Source: Bacillota bacterium
Lineage (GTDB): Bacteria; Sysuimicrobiota; Sysuimicrobiia; Sysuimicrobiales; Segetimicrobiaceae
Length of the DNA: 43,464 bases
Direction of reading: 5' to 3'
Assembly: GCA_021324255.1 (NCBI GenBank)
Contig: JAJPJL010000122.1
Location: 1-43,464 of the forward strand
Below the pieces are notes generated by a model. That model was not told where the DNA came from and made no database searches. It saw only the letters and a list, made by a program, of their open reading frames with translations. Made by a program: the position numbers and the translations under genes. Below are positions 7,543 through 17,171 of this stretch, one piece after another (the stretch's first letter is position 1; every line of letters begins with the position of its first letter).

Positions 7543-7572
7543 TTGACGAGTCGGACAACTTTGGTCTATGAG
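7543..7572 (+). promoter_or_regulatory. Putative promoter of the 86-aa gene
   Basis: TTGACG (7543-7548) and TATGAG (7567-7572), 18 bases apart, lie about 80 bases before the GTG start at 7651. Confidence 0.4.
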
Positions 7573-7650
7573 ACTGTGCGGAGTGGTCTACCAGCCGCAG
7601 GAACAGGGCATGAACGTCGCAGAACCTGCTCTGCCGCCGGCGAGGTCCCT

Positions 7651-7911
7651 GTGACAACGAGCCGTAAGCCGATGGTGTTGGTGGAGAGGCGGGACAAAAG
7701 TCCCCTCGGGGTGACCCGCCGGAAGCGATTTGACGAATCACTGTCGCTCCTCCGGGCATTGGGCTTGTCCCCCGCGGCCGTCGAACACTATCGACGGCTG
7801 GCCCGCAAGACTCAACGGCTTCCCCATGAGCTCGTATGCGCGATGGCTGAACGCGCGGCCGACGACGTCGCGCTCGTCGCGATGATCTCGCTCGGCCGAG
7901 GTCCCGCGTAG
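7651..7911 (+). CDS. Small soluble protein (86 aa), unknown
   Basis: An unrecognised protein. Residues from about 23 on form a helical domain (RKRFDESLSLLRALGLSP, then AVEHYRRLARKTQRLPHELVCAM), suggesting a small DNA-binding or regulatory fold, but no named family can be assigned. GTG at 7651 has GGCGAGG just upstream; ATG at 7672 is the alternative. Its codon usage matches its neighbours and a promoter-like pair lies upstream. Confidence 0.5.
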   Translation: MTTSRKPMVLVERRDKSPLGVTRRKRFDESLSLLRALGLSPAAVEHYRRLARKTQRLPHELVCAMAERAADDVALVAMISLGRGPA

Positions 7912-9113
<1,202 letters not shown>

Positions 9114-9125
9114 TACCTCGGCGCC

Positions 9126-9536
9126 TCACCAGGGGACGTCGAGATGCCGGATGCGCCACCCGGCATCGGTCCGGACGAGCCGAGCGGTGAACGCGCCGAG
9201 CGTCCGGGCGGGACCGCGGGCCGTGCCGTCCGCGGCGAGACGGTACACGCGCGGATGCCATGATGCCTCCGCGCGGTCGGGGCCGAGGTGAACGCGGTAC
9301 CCGTCGGTCACGCAACGAGCCCGGGGCTTGCGCTGGAAGACATCGCGGAACTGCCGGATCACAGCACTGCGGCCGTGGCGGTACTGCGTGTCGAACCAGT
9401 TGACCGCGACGTCCCCCGTAAAGACGGTGTCCAGCGATTCCCAGCGTTGATGATTGAGCGCCTCCTGAAATCGTGCGAGCAGCTCATCGATTGCGGCAGT
9501 GTCGGTCTTGGGCTCGGGCATGGCGAGGGCGGCCAT
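9126..9536 (-). CDS. SnoaL-like / NTF2-fold protein
   Basis: A 136-residue protein with the layout of the SnoaL-like cone-shaped alpha+beta barrel: helix DTAAIDELLARFQEALNHQRW (11-31), LDTVFTGDVAVNWFDTQYRHGRSAVIRQFRDVF, then strands ending AFTARLVRTDAGWRIRHLDV. Such proteins bind or isomerise small hydrophobic molecules, or serve only as binding proteins; the ligand is unknown. It converges on the FMN reductase with 12 bases between the stops. Confidence 0.75.
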   Translation of the reverse strand: MAALAMPEPKTDTAAIDELLARFQEALNHQRWESLDTVFTGDVAVNWFDTQYRHGRSAVIRQFRDVFQRKPRARCVTDGYRVHLGPDRAEASWHPRVYRLAADGTARGPARTLGAFTARLVRTDAGWRIRHLDVPW

Positions 9537-9625
9537 CGTGATCTCCTCTTGGATGCGTCATACGCTCACTACAGCGGCTAACGTCCACGGCGCGCGAAGC
9601 GCATCCCGCGGCGGCATGTCCTGAC

Positions 9626-11104
9626 GTGGTGGTGCTCGAGGCCGGCGGGGCGCGACCCGCTCCCGCGCTGCGCCTTCGCACGTGGGGGTTCCGCCTCGCG
9701 CTCGTTGGGGTGCTGGCGCTGGCGGCGGCGGTGCGCCTGCACTGGATCGGCCTCGGGTCGCTCGACATCGACGAAGCGTTTGCCCTCTGGGTCGCCCGCC
9801 ATCCGCTTCGCGGCATCTGGCCGGTGCTGGCGAGGCTTGACGATCACCCGCCTCTGTACTACCTCGCGCTCCACGCGTGGGTCCGGGTGTTCGGCGACAC
9901 CCCGGTAATGTTGCGGATGCTTTCGGTCGCCGCCGGGGTGCTGACGGTTGCGCTGGCCTGCGCGCTGGGGCGCCTGGCCGGCGGCCGGGCGCTCGGGGTG
10001 GTCGCGGCTCTGCTGGTCGCGCTGGCCCCCGATCTCGTCCGATGGAGCCAGGAGGCCAGAATGTACGCGCTGGAAGCGTCGGCCCTGACCGGCGCGACCG
10101 TGGCCGCGGCGACGCTGCTGGCCGGTGACGGCCGCTCGCGCGCCGCCTGGATGGGATATGTCGGCGCCGCGTCGGCTGCTGTGTGGACCGACTACAGCGC
10201 GTTGCTCTTCCCCGTGGCGATGGCGGTGGTCCTCGTCTGGATCGCGTGGACACTGCCCCCCGCGGCACGAGCGCCGCTCGCGCGGAGGTGGGCGCTGGCG
10301 CACCTTGCCATCGCGGTGCTGTGCGCTCCCGTGCTCGTCTTGCTCGCACAGCAGACAGCCGGAGGGACGGTCGTCGCCTGGTACGCGCTCAACCCGTACG
10401 CGCCCGCCGCGGTCGCGCTGGCGGCTCTCCTCCTCCTCGTCCTCGGACGTGCGGCGTGGCCGGGCGATCCCCGCTGGGTGGCCCTCACGACGGGATTGTG
10501 GGTCGTCCCGATCGCCTGTCTCATGGGCCTGTCGGCCGTCGCCCCGGTCTTTGTGAAGCGCGCCTACCTCTGGACGGACGTCCCGCTTGGACTCGCGCTC
10601 GGCGCGGCGCTGTTGCGGGTGCGGGCCCCGGCCTTGAGACTCACGCTGGCCGCCGCGATCGCGGTCGGTACGGCCGCCGGGCTGGCGGCCCATTATCGCA
10701 ACGACCTCGCCGGCGACGCGCTTCGCGGGTGGGATCGGGCGGCGGCGTATGTCGCCGCGCGAGCCCGCGCCGGGGATCTGTTGCTCTTGTACGTGCCCTA
10801 CGTACAGCCGGCGTTCGACTACTATTCGGCGCGGTACCGGCTGTCGATTGACGAGCGGGGCGTGCCGGTGGATTTCGGCGGCGGACGGACCCTCTTTCCG
10901 CCGCTTGGCAGGGCCGGCACCGCCCGGGTGCGCGCGCTCCTCGCGGGGCGGTCCAGGGTGTGGCTCGTGCACGGGATGTACCCGAGCGCGGCGCCGATTC
11001 TCGACGTGCTGGGGGCGCAGGGACATCTGATCGATCGCCGGACGGTGACGCCCGCGCTCACGATCTACCTGTACGACATGGACTCCGCCCGTCCGTCGAA
11101 GTAG
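9626..11104 (+). CDS. GT39/ArnT-like membrane glycosyltransferase
   Basis: A GT-C-fold integral membrane glycosyltransferase of the dolichyl-/polyprenyl-phosphate-mannose type (492 aa). After the first membrane segment (about 24-40) comes the first outside loop with the acidic motif LDIDEAFALWVARH (about 47-60) and, later, DDHPPLYYLALHAW, both typical of GT39/ArnT/PMT enzymes. Some ten hydrophobic segments follow to about residue 350, then a soluble C-terminal domain. It should move a sugar from a lipid-phosphate donor to lipid, protein or glycan outside the membrane. The GTG start at 9626 has only a weak ribosome binding site. No other glycan genes are nearby. Confidence 0.8.
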   Translation: MVVLEAGGARPAPALRLRTWGFRLALVGVLALAAAVRLHWIGLGSLDIDEAFALWVARHPLRGIWPVLARLDDHPPLYYLALHAWVRVFGDTPVMLRMLSVAAGVLTVALACALGRLAGGRALGVVAALLVALAPDLVRWSQEARMYALEASALTGATVAAATLLAGDGRSRAAWMGYVGAASAAVWTDYSALLFPVAMAVVLVWIAWTLPPAARAPLARRWALAHLAIAVLCAPVLVLLAQQTAGGTVVAWYALNPYAPAAVALAALLLLVLGRAAWPGDPRWVALTTGLWVVPIACLMGLSAVAPVFVKRAYLWTDVPLGLALGAALLRVRAPALRLTLAAAIAVGTAAGLAAHYRNDLAGDALRGWDRAAAYVAARARAGDLLLLYVPYVQPAFDYYSARYRLSIDERGVPVDFGGGRTLFPPLGRAGTARVRALLAGRSRVWLVHGMYPSAAPILDVLGAQGHLIDRRTVTPALTIYLYDMDSARPSK

Positions 11105-11211
11105 CCGGGCATCCCGGCGTCGCGGCGCGGACCGCTTCGCGTCACGACGGGCAGGGTGCGCTTCCGGCCCGTTGAATGGTAAGGAATCATCAGCCCGGAC
11201 AGGGAGGAATC

Positions 11212-12618
11212 GTGAAACCCAGGACGATCATCGACAAGATCTGGGACGCGCACGTGGTGCGACGCGCGCCCGAACAGCCGGATGTGTTGTTCGTGGACAT
11301 GCACCTCGTGCACGAGGTGACGACGCCGCAGGCGTTCGAGGGCCTCCGCCTGGCGGGGCGGCGGGTCCGGCGGCCCGACCTCACGTTCGCGACCCTCGAT
11401 CACAACGTCCCGACCTGGCCCCGATCCCAGCCGGTCACGGATCCCATTAGCCGGCGGCAGATCGCCGCGCTGGAAGACAACTGCCGCGCATTCGGGATCC
11501 GGTTGGAGGGGCTGGAGAGCCGCCGGCAGGGCATCGTGCACATTATCGGGCCGGAGTTGGGCCTCACGCAACCCGGTATGCTGATTGCCTGCGGCGACAG
11601 CCACACCGGCACCCATGGCGCGCTCGGCGCCCTGGCGTTCGGAATCGGCACGACGGAAGTCGAGCACGTGCTTGCCACGCAGACCCTGCCGCTCCGGCGC
11701 CCGAAGACGATGGAAGTGAGGGTCGAGGGCGCGTTGCCGCCGGGAACCACGCCCAAGGACCTGATCCTCGGCATCATCCGCCAGATCGGCGTCGGCGGGG
11801 GGATCGGTCACATCATCGAGTACACGGGATCGACGATCCGCGGGCTGTCCATCGAAGGCCGGCTCACGGTCTGCAACATGACGGTGGAAGGCGGCGGGCG
11901 CGCCGGGATCATCGCACCCGATGATCAGACCTTCACGTACGTCGCGGGCCGGCCATACGCGCCGCAGGGTCGCTTGTGGGATGAGGCGCTCGCGTACTGG
12001 CAAACGCTGCCCACCGATCCCGGCGCCGCCTACGACCGGCGTGTCGACGTCGACGCCGCGACGATCGCGCCGTTCGTCACATGGGGCACCAACCCGGCTC
12101 AATCGGAACCGGTGACGGGGCGAGTGCCCGACCCCAGCGCGGTATCAGACCCGGCGGCACGCCGTGCGATCGAGCGGGCGCTCGCGTACATGGCGCTGCG
12201 GCCGGGAACGCCGATTCAAGAGATCGCGATCGACCGCGTATTCATCGGGTCGTGCACGAACTCCCGCCTCGAGGATCTCCGGGCCGCGGCGCAGGTGGTG
12301 GCCGGACGCAGAGTGCATGCCGGCGTGCGGGCCATGGTCGTGCCGGGCTCGCAGCAGGTCAAGGCCGCCGCGGAGCGGGAGCGTCTCGATCGCATCTTCA
12401 CCGACGCCGGCTTCGAGTGGCGGGAAGCCGGATGCTCCATGTGCCTGGGCATGAACCCGGACATCTTGGGCCCCGGAGAGCGCTGCGCATCCACCTCCAA
12501 CCGCAACTTCGAGGGTCGCCAGGGCCCCGGCGGGCGCACCCACCTCGTCAGCCCGCCGATGGCCGCGGCGGCGGCGATCGCCGGGCGGTTTGTCGATATC
12601 CGCGAGTGGAGGGCGTAG
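11212..12618 (+). CDS. leuC: 3-isopropylmalate dehydratase, large subunit
   Basis: An aconitase-family [4Fe-4S] hydro-lyase that, with LeuD, isomerises 2-isopropylmalate to 3-isopropylmalate in leucine biosynthesis. The 468-residue protein shows [49 protein letters not shown] in pieces, [13 protein letters not shown], the first cluster Cys in [13 protein letters not shown] (about 347) and the other two in [11 protein letters not shown] (about 407 and 410). GTG at 11212 has AGGGAGG 4 bases upstream. leuD follows 2 bases after the stop. Homoaconitase and citraconate/citramalate hydro-lyases share these motifs, so without leuA or leuB in view the substrate is not certain. Confidence 0.92.
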   Translation: MKPRTIIDKIWDAHVVRRAPEQPDVLFVDMHLVHEVTTPQAFEGLRLAGRRVRRPDLTFATLDHNVPTWPRSQPVTDPISRRQIAALEDNCRAFGIRLEGLESRRQGIVHIIGPELGLTQPGMLIACGDSHTGTHGALGALAFGIGTTEVEHVLATQTLPLRRPKTMEVRVEGALPPGTTPKDLILGIIRQIGVGGGIGHIIEYTGSTIRGLSIEGRLTVCNMTVEGGGRAGIIAPDDQTFTYVAGRPYAPQGRLWDEALAYWQTLPTDPGAAYDRRVDVDAATIAPFVTWGTNPAQSEPVTGRVPDPSAVSDPAARRAIERALAYMALRPGTPIQEIAIDRVFIGSCTNSRLEDLRAAAQVVAGRRVHAGVRAMVVPGSQQVKAAAERERLDRIFTDAGFEWREAGCSMCLGMNPDILGPGERCASTSNRNFEGRQGPGGRTHLVSPPMAAAAAIAGRFVDIREWRA

Positions 12619-12620
12619 GG

Positions 12621-13232
12621 ATGGAGCCGTTCACGGAGCACACCGGCGTGGTCCTGCCGCTCGACCGGGCCGACGTCGACACCGATCTCATTATCCCGGC
12701 CCGGTTCCTCAAGCGTATCGAGCGCACCGGGTACGGCGACATGGTCTTTTATACGCTCCGGTTCGACGCCGGCGGCACACCGCTGGCCGATTCGATCTTT
12801 GCCAAGCCGCAGTATCGCGGGGCCACGGTGCTCGTGGCCGGGCCGAACTTCGGATGCGGGTCATCCCGGGAGCATGCGGCGTGGGCGTTACGGGAGTACG
12901 GGTTTCGCGCGATCATCGCGCCGTCGTTTGCGAATATCTTCGCGGCCAACGCGGCCCAAAACGGCCTGCTCACGGTCGTGTTGCCCGAGGAACGGGTCCG
13001 CCAGATGCTGGAGACGGCGGCCACGCGCGAGGGCTACCAGCTCACCGTAAACCTGGAGCAGCAGACGGTGACGGACGGGTTCGGCCGGCGGGACCGGTTC
13101 GAGATCGATCCATTTACGAAGCACTGTTTGCTGCACGGCTTGGACGCCATCGGGCTCACCCTGCGGGCGTCCGACGACATCGCCCGCTTCGAGGCGTCGC
13201 GCCCCGGGTGGATGCCGCGAGTCACGGCGTAG
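12621..13232 (+). CDS. leuD: 3-isopropylmalate dehydratase, small subunit
   Basis: The swivelling small subunit (203 aa) that completes the LeuC active site. It shows DRADVDTDLIIPARFLK (15-31), the substrate-loop signature GPNFGCGSSREHAAWAL (about 73-89), FANIFAANAAQNGLL and the C-terminal KHCLLHGLDAIGLTL. Length is normal for the bacterial small subunit. The gene begins 2 bases after the leuC stop, with GGAGGG in the leuC end acting as ribosome binding site, so the two are made together. Confidence 0.94.
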   Translation: MEPFTEHTGVVLPLDRADVDTDLIIPARFLKRIERTGYGDMVFYTLRFDAGGTPLADSIFAKPQYRGATVLVAGPNFGCGSSREHAAWALREYGFRAIIAPSFANIFAANAAQNGLLTVVLPEERVRQMLETAATREGYQLTVNLEQQTVTDGFGRRDRFEIDPFTKHCLLHGLDAIGLTLRASDDIARFEASRPGWMPRVTA

Positions 13233-13301
13233 GCGGACCCGCCCGCACCGCCGCGCGACCGCCCGCCGTGCATTGCGCGGCGGCAAACGCCCCATCCGCG
13301 C

Positions 13302-13335
13302 GGGGACGCCCGGACGTCGCAGCCCGGGCGTCCTC
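13302..13335. terminator. Hairpin after leuD, facing a leftward gene
   Basis: A perfect 10-bp repeat (GGACGCCCGG at 13304-13313 and CCGGGCGTCC at 13324-13333), lengthened by two further pairs, lies between leuD and the converging secreted-protein gene. There is no U-tract of note. Confidence 0.55.
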
Positions 13336-13355
13336 AGCGGCGACAGCGTTTCGCT

Positions 13356-13739
13356 CTATCCGCCGACGTCGAACCCCGTATCCAGCGACGCCGTCTGGTC
13401 CCCGCTCTTGCACGTCACGCGCACGTTCCGGTGCCCCGCCGTGCCGATCGTCTTCCACATCCACGTGACTTGCCCCTGAGCGTTCGCCTGTCGCTCCGGC
13501 AGGCGCCCCCCGCTCGGATTGTTGCCTTGTCCTCCCGGTTTGCCGCCCCCGGCCTTTTGGAGCGTAATCTCGCCGGAACACGCGGCGCCTGGCTGCGTTT
13601 GGATCACGAGCGTGGATTGCTCGCCGTGGCTGACCGTTGGCGTGATCGACACGAGCGTCACCGTCAGGCTATCGGCGAAGCCGGGCGCCACGGCGACCGC
13701 CAACACAAGAAGCATGCCGAGACCCGCGAACGTGCGCAT
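13356..13739 (-). CDS. Small secreted protein (127 aa), unknown
   Basis: An N-terminal signal peptide is clear: basic start, hydrophobic core LLVLAVAVAPG, likely cut after GFA at residue 22. The mature part is a predicted beta-sandwich (TVTLVSITPTVSHGEQSTLVIQ, then VTWMWKTIGTAGHRNVRVTC) with two Cys that could form a disulfide, interrupted by a Gly/Pro/Asn/Gln linker (KAGGGKPGGQGNNPSGG). The arrangement resembles short Ig-like or Big-type domains but no family is certain. GGGGGGAG precedes the ATG. Confidence 0.7.
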   Translation of the reverse strand: MRTFAGLGMLLVLAVAVAPGFADSLTVTLVSITPTVSHGEQSTLVIQTQPGAACSGEITLQKAGGGKPGGQGNNPSGGRLPERQANAQGQVTWMWKTIGTAGHRNVRVTCKSGDQTASLDTGFDVGG

Positions 13740-13882
13740 GTCTCCCCCCTCGACCGTGGTACCTGCTGACTCGACGTGAGCTGAGAAGAAGACGGCAAGA
13801 TTGGACGAAGAACGTTGTCCGGCACGTATTCGGGCCGGTTACGGGTTCTCCCTGCTCCCGCCGGCGCGCCCTATCCGGCTCG

Positions 13883-14656
13883 TCACGGTTTCGCGGCGCG
13901 CAGGAGCGCCACGTACTCATCCGCCGTGTCGCTGCCCGTAATCAGCCGCAGCACGAGCTCGTCGACGGCGCCATCCCACTGGGCAAGGGCCGGGGGGAGT
14001 CCGTCCGCGGCCGGGACGGCGATCGCGGCCTCGGCCGGGGACGCTCCCATGCGGGCAAAATGGGCCTGGTAGGCCGGGATCGTCGCGTACCGCGCGCCTT
14101 CGGCGGTCAACCGCGCCCGCGCTGCGTCTCCGATCGCGGCGCGCACGTAGGCCAGGACCGGCGGCGGTTCGCGGCCGGCTGCCGCGGCGCCCGCGCGCAC
14201 CCATTCCGCGGAGCGGCGCGCATGCCCGGGGGTCAGCCAGTTGAGGAGTGCGCCGTCGGACACCGCCCCGGCGAGCCGGCACATCTGCGGCCCCAACGCG
14301 GCCACAATCAGGCGCGCCGGCAGCGCCGAGCGCAGCGCGGCGACGCCGTCCCGCACGCGGGCCAGCGCGCCCGGGTTGGGGCTGCCCACGCCGAGAAGCA
14401 GGCGGTCCAGCGGCAGCCCGTTGGCCCGTACGCCGTCGGCGATGCTCGCCGGCCCACGCGTGTGCAACGGGATCACGCCCACCCCAAGCGCGATGCGTCC
14501 CGTGTGCCGGGACGCGGCTGCGAGGGCGGCGAGCCCGTCGATCGAGCCGGGATAGTTCACCCAGAACGAGTCGTACCCGAGCGCTTCCGCCTCGCGCGCC
14601 GTGGCTTCGATGATCGCGGGCGCAACCCCGGCAAACAGTGCAACGCCTCGTCGCAT
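13883..14656 (-). CDS. Luciferase-like (LLM class) flavin-dependent oxidoreductase
   Basis: A TIM-barrel flavin or F420-dependent oxidoreductase of the bacterial-luciferase superfamily (257 aa). Supporting segments are GVALFAGVAPAIIEATAREAEALGYDSFWV in parts (4-33), ALGVGVIPLHTRGP (about 56-69), DRLLLGVGSPNPGAL and LIVAALGPQMCRLAGAVSDGALLNW. The protein is about 50-80 residues shorter than many family members, mainly in the C-terminal half. Whether it uses FMN or F420, and its substrate, cannot be told. The ATG at 14656 was chosen because AAAGGACGG lies upstream and the open frame beyond it is Arg/Pro-rich. Confidence 0.8.
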   Translation of the reverse strand: MRRGVALFAGVAPAIIEATAREAEALGYDSFWVNYPGSIDGLAALAAASRHTGRIALGVGVIPLHTRGPASIADGVRANGLPLDRLLLGVGSPNPGALARVRDGVAALRSALPARLIVAALGPQMCRLAGAVSDGALLNWLTPGHARRSAEWVRAGAAAAGREPPPVLAYVRAAIGDAARARLTAEGARYATIPAYQAHFARMGASPAEAAIAVPAADGLPPALAQWDGAVDELVLRLITGSDTADEYVALLRAAKP

Positions 14657-14814
14657 CCCTGCCGTCCTTTCGCCCGAGCTACCGCGTCGGCACACTGTTT
14701 TGCGGCCGGCCGGACGAGGACCTCTCGCGGGCCGGCGCCGAAGAGGAGGGGGCCGCCCAAACGGAGTCCGACGTCCGGCGATGCGCCGCAACCCGTCCGC
14801 GCCCGAGGTGATCG

Positions 14815-15840
14815 ATGAGCAATCTCTGCGTCTTGATCGCGTCGTACCTGGAGCCCGAGTACGTCGAGCGGATTGCCGCCGTGCCGGGCGTGGATGTGAT
14901 CTACGAGCCCGCGCTGCTGCCGCGGCCGCGGTATCGTGCCGACCACCACGGGGCCTCGCTGCGGCGCGCGCCGCGGGATGAAGCGCGCTGGCGCGAGTAC
15001 CTCGCCCGCGCCGAGGTGCTGTTCGACTTCGATTTCACCAACCTGGACCGGCTCCTGGAGTTGGCGCCGCGGGTCCGGTGGATTCAAGCGACGAGCGCCG
15101 GCATCGGCCAGCTCCTGGTCCGCACCGGCCTCGTACACAGCCAGGTGGCGTTCACGACGGCGAGCGGGATCCACGCCGTGCCGCTGGCGGAGTTTTGCCT
15201 CTGGGCCCTCTTAGGGTACGTCAAGGACGCGCCCCGGCTCGCCCGCGAGCAGGCGGCCCATCACTGGGAGCGCTACTGCGGCCGGGAATTGCGAGGCATG
15301 ACGGCCGGTATCGTGGGGCTCGGCCGCGTGGGCCGCGAAGTGGCGCGGGTGTGTCGCGCCTGCGGGATGCGAATCGTCGCCACCAGGCGGACGATCCGTG
15401 CCGGCGATGCGGAGGGCGTCGACGAGCTCGTGCCGGCGGACGCGCTGCCCAGGCTGCTTGGCGTCTCGGACGCGGTCATCCTGTGCGCGCCGCACACGCC
15501 GGAGACCGAGCGCATGCTCGGCGCCCGCGAGCTGCGCGCCATGAAGCGGGGAGCCTATCTGATCAACATCGGCCGCGGCGCCCTCGTCGACGAGCCCGCG
15601 CTGATCGAGGCGCTGCGGGAGGGCCACCTCGGGGGCGCCGCGCTCGACGTGTTCGCGACGGAGCCGTTGCCGGCCGCGAGCCCGCTATGGGACATGCCGA
15701 ACGTCATCGTCAGCCCGCACTCGGCGAGCACGGCGGATACGGAGAACGACAAGTTGACGGCGTTGTTTTGCGAAAACCTCACGCGGTACCTCGCGCGGGC
15801 GCCGCTCTTGAACCGTTTTGATCCGGACCGGCTCTACTGA
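14815..15840 (+). CDS. D-isomer-specific 2-hydroxyacid dehydrogenase
   Basis: An NAD(P)-dependent dehydrogenase reducing a 2-oxoacid to the D-2-hydroxyacid (341 aa). The Rossmann motif GIVGLGRVGREVARV (about 164-178) is intact. The catalytic Arg is in NIGRGALVDE (about 246-255), the Glu in LDVFATEPLP (about 275-284) and the His in VSPHSAS (about 298-304). Residues 90-105 (WIQATSAGIGQLLV) form the usual substrate-domain loop. It resembles glyoxylate/hydroxypyruvate reductase-like members more than phosphoglycerate dehydrogenase, as no ACT domain is present. GAGGTG precedes the ATG by 4-5 bases. It diverges from the luciferase-like gene, so the two share a 158-base intergenic region. Confidence 0.9.
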   Translation: MSNLCVLIASYLEPEYVERIAAVPGVDVIYEPALLPRPRYRADHHGASLRRAPRDEARWREYLARAEVLFDFDFTNLDRLLELAPRVRWIQATSAGIGQLLVRTGLVHSQVAFTTASGIHAVPLAEFCLWALLGYVKDAPRLAREQAAHHWERYCGRELRGMTAGIVGLGRVGREVARVCRACGMRIVATRRTIRAGDAEGVDELVPADALPRLLGVSDAVILCAPHTPETERMLGARELRAMKRGAYLINIGRGALVDEPALIEALREGHLGGAALDVFATEPLPAASPLWDMPNVIVSPHSASTADTENDKLTALFCENLTRYLARAPLLNRFDPDRLY

Positions 15841-16382
15841 GGCACGGCGATCTGCGCCGCCTCGGACACGGTGGTGGTGACGACGGCGCCGGCCGGGGCC
15901 TGCACCTGCCCGCCGTGGACGAGGGAGCCGCCCAAGAAGCCGATCGGCCAGATGAGAACGATGCCGGCCACGCCGGATCCGGCGGTCCTGCTTGCGCCCT
16001 GGATCTGCGCCACCGTATCCGGCGTGACGTCCACGGGCGACAGCTTGATCGGGCGGCCGTCGACGGCCGTGGTGTCGATGCTCTCGATGTGCACGCGGGC
16101 GCCCTTGCCGAAGAGCCCCGGGTGCGCCACGGCGGTGACGACGCCGCGAGCGGGCGTCGCCGCCCGGATCACGATGGACCGATCCACCACGACGTCCGAC
16201 GCGACCTCGAACTGCACCGCCGTGCCCTGTTGGGTCGTCGAGGAATCCACCGGCGTCTCGAATCGAAGCAGCACCTCGGCGCCGGCCGGCACCGGGACGC
16301 CGACATCCGCGAGAGCCGGGGCCGCTCCGGCGGCCGCCACCACCAGCACGGCCGCGGCGATGATCGTGGCGATGCGCCGCAT
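15834..16382 (-). CDS. Secreted or surface protein (182 aa), unknown
   Basis: A signal peptide of about 25 residues (MRRIATIIAAAVLVVAAAGA..., ending APALA) is followed by an all-beta domain: VPVPAGAEVLLRFETPVDS, then TAVQFEVASDVVVDRSIVI, then ARGVVTAVAHPG, a pattern typical of small surface or periplasmic beta-barrels. A hydrophobic Gly-rich stretch (GVAGIVLIWPIGFLGGSLV, about 137-155) could be a membrane or oligomer element. GGAGGTC lies 8 bases before the ATG. It converges on, and overlaps by 7 bases, the dehydrogenase gene. No function is known to me. Confidence 0.72.
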   Translation of the reverse strand: MRRIATIIAAAVLVVAAAGAAPALADVGVPVPAGAEVLLRFETPVDSSTTQQGTAVQFEVASDVVVDRSIVIRAATPARGVVTAVAHPGLFGKGARVHIESIDTTAVDGRPIKLSPVDVTPDTVAQIQGASRTAGSGVAGIVLIWPIGFLGGSLVHGGQVQAPAGAVVTTTVSEAAQIAVPQ

Positions 16383-16659
16383 CCTCCTCGACCTCCACGC
16401 GCGCAAAGCGCTCGAAGAACCGGAGGCGGAGTTTCTGCCGGCTCGGTGGATTCTCCTCCAGCCGGCCGGGATGCCGGCGGGCCGCGCCGCGTCGTGCCGC
16501 AGGTGACGGGCCGGGGTCGACCGCCGTGCCCGGGGGCCCGCGCCCCGCGGAGCCGGAAAAAATAAGGCAAATCGAACGCCTGGCGGGAGGAAACCCGCCC
16601 CTGTTCCCGAACACCGTAACCCCGAGATTGGTTCACCACGACGAGCGCGGGAGGGACGT

Positions 16660-16947
16660 ATGACCAAGGCCCAGTTCGCGGCGCGGCTTGCCGAGAAGCT
16701 GTCGAGCAGAGAGCGAACCGTGAGCAAGGCGGAAGCCGGACGGATCGTGGACGAGATCACGAGCCTCGTGACGACCGTCCTGAAGCGGGGCGACAAGGTC
16801 CGGTTCCCCGGCTTCGGGAGCTTCCGCGTATCCAAGCGCAAGGCGCGTACCGCGCGCAACCCGCAGACCGGCGAGCCCGTGCGGGTGCCCGCGCGGACCG
16901 TGCCCCGGTTCACGGCGGCAAAAGAGCTCAAGGCCGCGATCAAGTAA
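16660..16947 (+). CDS. HU-family nucleoid DNA-binding protein
   Basis: A 95-residue histone-like HU/IHF protein that bends and compacts DNA as a dimer. It starts with MTKAQFAARLAEKL, has the central KVRFPGFGSFRVSKRKAR (about 47-64) and the DNA-inserting arm RTARNPQTGEPVRVPARTVP (about 64-84), and ends in KELKAAIK. Length and motif order are exactly those of HU. GGGAGGGACGT stands before the ATG. It is monocistronic, as a strong terminator follows 13 bases after its stop. Confidence 0.96.
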   Translation: MTKAQFAARLAEKLSSRERTVSKAEAGRIVDEITSLVTTVLKRGDKVRFPGFGSFRVSKRKARTARNPQTGEPVRVPARTVPRFTAAKELKAAIK

Positions 16948-16960
16948 GCGCCGGCGGGAC

Positions 16961-16997
16961 CAGGGCCGCGGGGCGTAGGCCCCGCGGCCCTGTCTTT
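16961..16997 (+). terminator. Intrinsic terminator of the HU gene
   Basis: A perfect 14-bp stem (16961-16974 with 16979-16992, arm CAGGGCCGCGGGGC) with a GTAG tetraloop is followed by TCTTT. This is the clearest factor-independent terminator in the window. Confidence 0.9.
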
Positions 16998-17171
16998 GGC
17001 GCCGGTCCGGTTCCCGCCGCGGGCGGGCGCGAACAGCGCGGGCATGGACGTTCGGGCCGCCGCCATGTTACCATTTAGTATCGTGAGTTCCGGGGCAAAA
17101 GCTCGAGCCGCGACGCTCGGGTCGACCCGCTATCGCACGTGCTCCGCGGCTCCCAGGAGGCCACGCAAGGA

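Larger units (their letters stand above)
7124..7650. other. 527-base divergent intergenic region
   Basis: This gap lies between the leftward NDH-2-like gene and a rightward small gene. It holds the NDH-2 ribosome binding site, a strong inverted repeat at 7212-7236 and a promoter-like pair at 7543-7572. The short reading frames here are Arg/Pro-rich shadows; I see no further gene. Confidence 0.6.

Noticed and set aside
7162-7650. Frames between the NDH-2-like and 86-residue genes, including a longer N-terminal extension of the latter from 7513
   Set aside because: The extension crosses the promoter-like pair and is compositionally random; the start at 7651 has the better ribosome binding site.
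9578-11026. 482-codon open frame antisense to the glycosyltransferase gene
   Set aside because: Low-complexity Arg/Gln/His-rich product, fully overlapping a gene with clear GT-C motifs; a shadow frame.
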